From Methylophaga sp. (GTDB lineage Bacteria; Pseudomonadota; Gammaproteobacteria; Nitrosococcales; Methylophagaceae): DNA of 11,044 nt. This document shows positions 5,582-11,044 of the stretch, in pieces. Position 1 is the first letter of the stretch; each line of letters begins with the position of its first letter. The position numbers and the translations under genes are program-made. The stretch is taken from contig JABURN010000197.1 in the NCBI GenBank assembly GCA_014762585.1, positions 1-11,044 of the forward strand. Reading direction: 5' to 3'. A model generated the notes under the pieces. That model saw nothing but the letters and a program-made list of their open reading frames with translations, did no database searches and was not told the origin of the DNA.

Positions 5582-6775
5582 ATGGCTTGGAATGAACCCG
5601 GCAACGGTGGAAAAGATCCGTGGGGTAATCGTGGTAAAGATGGGCCACCGGATCTGGACGAAGTCGTCCGTAAAATGCAACAAAAACTGGGCGGTCTGTT
5701 TGGTGGTAAAGGCGGCTCTGGCGGTAGTAACCGTCCAAGTCAAGGTTCATTCGGTTTTGGCCTGATTGCCGTTATTGCACTTATTGTCTGGTTACTGTCA
5801 GGCATTTACATCGTCGAAGCACCTGAACGCGGTGTGGTCATGCGCTTTGGTCAGTTTGTGACGACCACGATGCCTGGTCCGCACTGGCACCTGCCATATC
5901 CCATCGATAAAGTTGAAATCGTCAATGTCGACGAAATCCGCACTGCTGAAATCGGCTACCGCTCTACCGGTGTCGCCAGTACCAATTCGATTCCTTCTGA
6001 ATCTTTGATGCTGACTCAGGATGAAAATATTATCGATCTGAAAATTGCTGTTCAGTATCGCGTTCAGGATGCAGCCAAATACCTGTTCAATGTTCGTAAC
6101 CCTGACATTGTTTTGCGTCAGATGATGGAAAGTGCAGTTCGTGAAATTGTCGGCCGCTCCAAGATGGACTTTGTCCTGACAGAAGGTCGTAGTGCGATTG
6201 CCAACAGCACTGAACAGTTACTGCAATCTATGCTGGATGCGCATGACGCCGGTCTGCTTGTGACCAGTGTCAACATGCAGGACGTACAGCCACCTGAGCA
6301 GGTCCAATCCGCTTTTGCTGATGTAGTAAAAGCCCGTGAAGATGAAGTTCGTCAAATTAACCAGGCAGAAGCCTATGCCAACGATATTCTGCCGAAAGCT
6401 CGTGGTCAGGCCTTCCGTGTGCTGCAGGAAGCTGAAGCCTATAAGAGCCAGGTAGTGGCTAAAGCAGAGGGTGATGCCAGCCGCTTTACCCAGGTGATGC
6501 AGGAATACAACAAGGCGCCGGCTATTACCACCGAACGTCTCTATCTGGATGCCATGGAGTCAGTTTACTCTCGCAGCCAGAAAGTGATGGTGGACGTTGA
6601 AAACGGCGGCAGTAATGTACTTTATCTGCCACTGGACCGCATGCGTGGTTCAAGCGGAAACCCTGCACGATTGAATCTGGATGAATTTAATTATCCGACT
6701 TCAACATCCGGTAACAACAGTTCCACATCAAGCAGTGCGTCACGTGATGACGTTCGCAGCAGAGGAGGTCGCTAA
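5582..6775 (+). CDS. hflK: FtsH modulator subunit HflK
   Basis: HflK is an SPFH/band-7 protein that with HflC forms a large periplasm-facing cage around the membrane protease FtsH and limits its access to membrane substrates. I choose ATG 5582, giving 397 residues. It starts MAWNEPG as in E. coli HflK, and GGAGAG (5572-5577) is placed as its ribosome binding site; a longer frame from TTG 5570 would overlap that site. The N-terminus is Gly/Pro/Asp-rich and cytoplasmic (1-57), including GPPDLDEVVRKMQQKLGGL at 21-39. One membrane segment follows at about 59-79, then the SPFH domain, beginning with the APERGVVMRFG strand at about 80-90, a long Ala/Glu-rich coiled-coil stretch (AEAYANDILPKARGQ onward), and a Ser/Thr/Asn-rich tail. 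The stop abuts the hflC ATG. Confidence 0.96.
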   Translation: MAWNEPGNGGKDPWGNRGKDGPPDLDEVVRKMQQKLGGLFGGKGGSGGSNRPSQGSFGFGLIAVIALIVWLLSGIYIVEAPERGVVMRFGQFVTTTMPGPHWHLPYPIDKVEIVNVDEIRTAEIGYRSTGVASTNSIPSESLMLTQDENIIDLKIAVQYRVQDAAKYLFNVRNPDIVLRQMMESAVREIVGRSKMDFVLTEGRSAIANSTEQLLQSMLDAHDAGLLVTSVNMQDVQPPEQVQSAFADVVKAREDEVRQINQAEAYANDILPKARGQAFRVLQEAEAYKSQVVAKAEGDASRFTQVMQEYNKAPAITTERLYLDAMESVYSRSQKVMVDVENGGSNVLYLPLDRMRGSSGNPARLNLDEFNYPTSTSGNNSSTSSSASRDDVRSRGGR

Positions 6776-7648
6776 ATGAGTTCACGTATGACGCTGATTC
6801 TGGTGCTGCTGGTGTTGGCACTGATCACCCTGAGCTCATCGCTGTTTGTTGTGGATGAGCGTGAAAAAGCCGTTTTGCTGAGATTGGGTCAGATTGAACG
6901 CACCGATTTTGAGCCCGGTCTGCATTTCAAAATGCCGTTTGTAAACAATGTGCGTAAATTCGAAGCCCGCGAAATGGCGCTGGACGCACAACCGGCCCGT
7001 TACCTGACTGGTGAAAAGAAAAACGTGATCGTGGATTCTTTCATCCTGTGGCGGATCGATGATGTCGGTACCTATTTAACCTCGATGGGTGGTGATCAGG
7101 AGCGTGCGGCGCTTCGATTGTCACAAATTATCAAAGACGGTCTGCGTGGCGAGTTTGGTCGCCGTACTATCCAGGAAGTGGTATCCGGTGATCGTGTGAC
7201 CATGGTTCAGGACATTCTCAAAGAAGCCAACCGTGTTGCCGAAGGCTTTGGTATCGCTATTTCCAATGTCCGTATCAAACGCATTGACCTGCCTTCAGAA
7301 GTAAGCTCTTCTGTCTACACCCGTATGGAAGCAGAGCGTGAGCGTGTCGCCAAAGAACTGCGATCCCAGGGTGCTGAAAGAGCTGAAGAAATCCGCTCTG
7401 ATGCAGACCGCCAACGTGCCGTTATTCTGGCAGAAGCCAGAAGTGAAGCTGAGCAGATTCGTGGTCAGGGTGATGCCCGCGCCACCGAAATTTATGCAGA
7501 TGCTTATGGCGCCAACGAAGACTTCTACTCACTCTACCGTCGTTTGAGTGCCTATCAGAATGTCTTCAAGGGTGATGACATGCTGGTTATCGAACCGACC
7601 GGAGATTTCTTCAAGCGCTTCAACGACGCTAATCAGTCGCTGCAGTGA
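6776..7648 (+). CDS. hflC: FtsH modulator subunit HflC
   Basis: HflC is the partner of HflK in the membrane cage that regulates FtsH. The 290-residue protein has an N-terminal membrane anchor (about 6-25, TLILVLLVLALITL), the SPFH domain from VVDEREKAVLLRLGQ onward with the PGLHFKMPF motif, and a charged Ala/Glu/Arg helical region (about 185-240: MEAERERVAKELRSQGAE and repeats) that forms the coiled coil. It ends with a hydrophobic strand (MLVIEPTGDFFKRF). It is shorter than E. coli HflC (334 aa). ATG 6776 follows the hflK TAA with no gap, and a perfect AGGAGG (6763-6768) lies seven nt upstream inside hflK. This suggests coupled, near-equal synthesis of the two subunits. Its stop overlaps the start of the next gene. 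Confidence 0.96.
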   Translation: MSSRMTLILVLLVLALITLSSSLFVVDEREKAVLLRLGQIERTDFEPGLHFKMPFVNNVRKFEAREMALDAQPARYLTGEKKNVIVDSFILWRIDDVGTYLTSMGGDQERAALRLSQIIKDGLRGEFGRRTIQEVVSGDRVTMVQDILKEANRVAEGFGIAISNVRIKRIDLPSEVSSSVYTRMEAERERVAKELRSQGAERAEEIRSDADRQRAVILAEARSEAEQIRGQGDARATEIYADAYGANEDFYSLYRRLSAYQNVFKGDDMLVIEPTGDFFKRFNDANQSLQ

Positions 7649-7842
7649 ACCCGGAGCTGTTGCACAGCCTCTGGGTGGCAATGGCATTGATGCTCGTTAT
7701 CGAGGGCATCATGCCATTTCTCAGCCCGCAGAATTTCAAGCGGGCCTTACTGCAAATGGCCGCGATGCCAGACAGGCAGGTTCGCCTGATTGGTTTTTTC
7801 TGTATGCTCGCCGGCCTGATTTTTTTGTACTGGATTAATTAA
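7645..7842 (+). CDS. DUF2065 family small membrane protein (YjeT-like)
   Basis: This 65-residue protein has the same length and place in the cluster as E. coli YjeT (after hflC, before purA). Two hydrophobic segments, at about 5-26 (LLHSLWVAMALMLVIEGIMP) and 47-64 (VRLIGFFCMLAGLIFLYW), flank a short basic loop with NFKRALLQMAAMPDRQ; the EG-P pattern at the end of the first helix and the PD-(Q/N)-R motif are typical of DUF2065. The start is GTG 7645, overlapping the hflC TGA by four nt (GTGA), so translation is probably coupled. The function is unknown; context suggests a link to the HflKC membrane complex, but that is inference. Confidence 0.9.
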   Translation: MNPELLHSLWVAMALMLVIEGIMPFLSPQNFKRALLQMAAMPDRQVRLIGFFCMLAGLIFLYWIN

Positions 7843-7848
7843 CTCGAC

Positions 7849-10331
<2,483 letters not shown>

Positions 10332-10333
<2 letters not shown>

Positions 10334-10361
10334 AAAAAGCCCTCGAAAGAGGGCTTTTTTT
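10332..10361. terminator. Bidirectional Rho-independent terminator between convergent genes
   Basis: The core stem GCCCTC/GAGGGC (10339-10344/10349-10354) is capped by a GAAA tetraloop. It is flanked by seven A residues (10332-10338) and seven T residues (10355-10361), so each strand has a hairpin followed by a U-tract. It lies directly on the purA stop codon and 36 nt beyond the stop of the minus-strand gene, and it can serve both. Confidence 0.93.
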
Positions 10362-10397
10362 ATCCGGCTTATCAGGACGGTTTTTACAGTGAGCTCA

Positions 10398-11044
10398 TTA
10401 TTTCTGTTTAGGTGAGACTGCAGCCATCAGGGCTGAATAGTCGGTGTTATCCAGACCCATTTCCAGGGTTTTCTGTAACAGGGATTCAATCCCCTGCAGC
10501 GCGCTGGTATCGAGTCCCAGTTCCTCAGCCACAGACAAAAATAAACGGGTGTCTTTGGCAAGATGCTTGGTGGGGAAATTGGGATTATCAAAATCGCGTT
10601 CCAGCATGCGGCTGAGTTTCTTATCGAAAGTCGGGGCATACAGTGCGCTGTCACGGACAATCTTCATAAACTGTTCGGTTTCTATGCCTTCTTTCTCGAC
10701 CAGCGCCAGACTCAACGCAAAGCTCGCAGTCAGGCCAGCGATCAACTGGTTCATGGCGAGTTTGACCGTGGCGCCCTGCCCAACAGTGCCGATATGTTGC
10801 GGTTCTTTACCGATAAGCTCCAGCAGGGGCAGAGCGGTTTTGAAGTCCTGCGCACTGCCTGCAGCCATCAGAATGAGTTTACCGCTGCGGGCCTCTGGCA
10901 GACTACCCAGTACCGGGCATTCCAGATAGCGGCCTTTCTGGCTGTGGACGAGTTCGGCAAAATGTCGTGATTCTTCGGGGGCAATCGTGCCCATCTGTAT
11001 GATCAGCGTGTCTTTGAAAGCAGCCGTATCGATCGAGTCCAGTA
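10398..11044 (-). CDS. NAD(P)-dependent beta-hydroxyacid dehydrogenase (partial, cut by window)
   Basis: The frame runs without a stop to the window edge, so only the C-terminal 214 codons are visible. The ATG at 10994 is internal: the upstream residues LDSIDTAAFKDTLIIQ continue the family pattern before MGTIAPEES. Family members are about 290 aa, so roughly 75-85 residues with the Rossmann GxGxxG are missing. The family (3-hydroxyisobutyrate dehydrogenase, tartronate semialdehyde reductase, glyoxylate/succinic semialdehyde reductase) is shown by the D-PVLGSLPEARSGKL substrate loop, and by GTVGQGATVKLAMNQ, whose Lys (codon 10761-10763) is the catalytic lysine, followed by the all-helical C-terminal domain ending in DNTDYSALMAAVSPKQK. 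The exact substrate cannot be told. It is convergent to purA and shares its terminator. Confidence 0.9.
   Translation of the reverse strand, partial: LDSIDTAAFKDTLIIQMGTIAPEESRHFAELVHSQKGRYLECPVLGSLPEARSGKLILMAAGSAQDFKTALPLLELIGKEPQHIGTVGQGATVKLAMNQLIAGLTASFALSLALVEKEGIETEQFMKIVRDSALYAPTFDKKLSRMLERDFDNPNFPTKHLAKDTRLFLSVAEELGLDTSALQGIESLLQKTLEMGLDNTDYSALMAAVSPKQK

Noticed and set aside
5273..5743. 156-codon minus-strand frame over the hflX/hflK junction
   Set aside because: It lies opposite two firmly identified genes, has no domain-like pattern and is explained by the composition of the opposite strand.
7548..7838. 96-codon plus-strand frame overlapping hflC and DUF2065
   Set aside because: It is a shifted frame of hflC and the DUF2065 gene, both of which have clear family matches.

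Overview
The window reads as a chromosomal segment of a gammaproteobacterium with roughly balanced base composition. The evidence is the sequence of the Rho, MiaA, Hfq, HflX and HflKC proteins, the 5S and 23S rRNA sequences, and the gene order miaA-hfq-hflX-hflK-hflC-DUF2065-(hisZ)-purA, which is a conserved proteobacterial cluster. A standalone hisZ beside purA excludes the enterobacterial version of the cluster. It points to a free-living lineage; a Methylophaga-like or Piscirickettsiaceae-type organism is my guess, not something the window proves.

Layout. Positions 1-533 are the end of an rRNA operon: the last ~320 nt of 23S rRNA, a short spacer with two hairpins, and a complete 5S rRNA. 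A strong terminator follows at 547-581. Positions 582-1172 hold no convincing gene but are highly structured. They contain a run of stem-loops with GGA-type loops, short sequences identical to pieces of the 5S rRNA, and a second, diverged copy of the rRNA terminator at 860-893 in which one stem pair has changed in a compensatory way. A lone minus-strand gene (1173-1589, possibly DUF3293) follows. From 1682 to 10361 everything runs on the plus strand: a promoter and long leader, then rho, miaA, hfq, hflX, hflK, hflC, a small DUF2065 membrane protein, hisZ and purA, closed by a hairpin terminator that can serve both strands. A convergent, window-truncated beta-hydroxyacid dehydrogenase gene fills the right end.

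How it fits together. The plus-strand cluster joins RNA-level regulators (Rho termination factor, Hfq RNA chaperone), a tRNA-modifying enzyme (MiaA), a ribosome-rescue GTPase (HflX), the HflKC complex that modulates FtsH proteolysis, and two metabolic genes (HisZ for histidine, PurA for AMP). Genes are separated by 0-12 nt or overlap, except before hfq and hflK, where gaps of 75 and 85 nt leave room for internal promoters. A strong sigma70-like promoter lies before hfq, and its short leader carries five consecutive A-R-N triplets just upstream of the Shine-Dalgarno sequence, a good candidate for Hfq autoregulation.

The coding part is conserved housekeeping. The least explained part is the 582-1064 region of repeated hairpins behind the rRNA operon.
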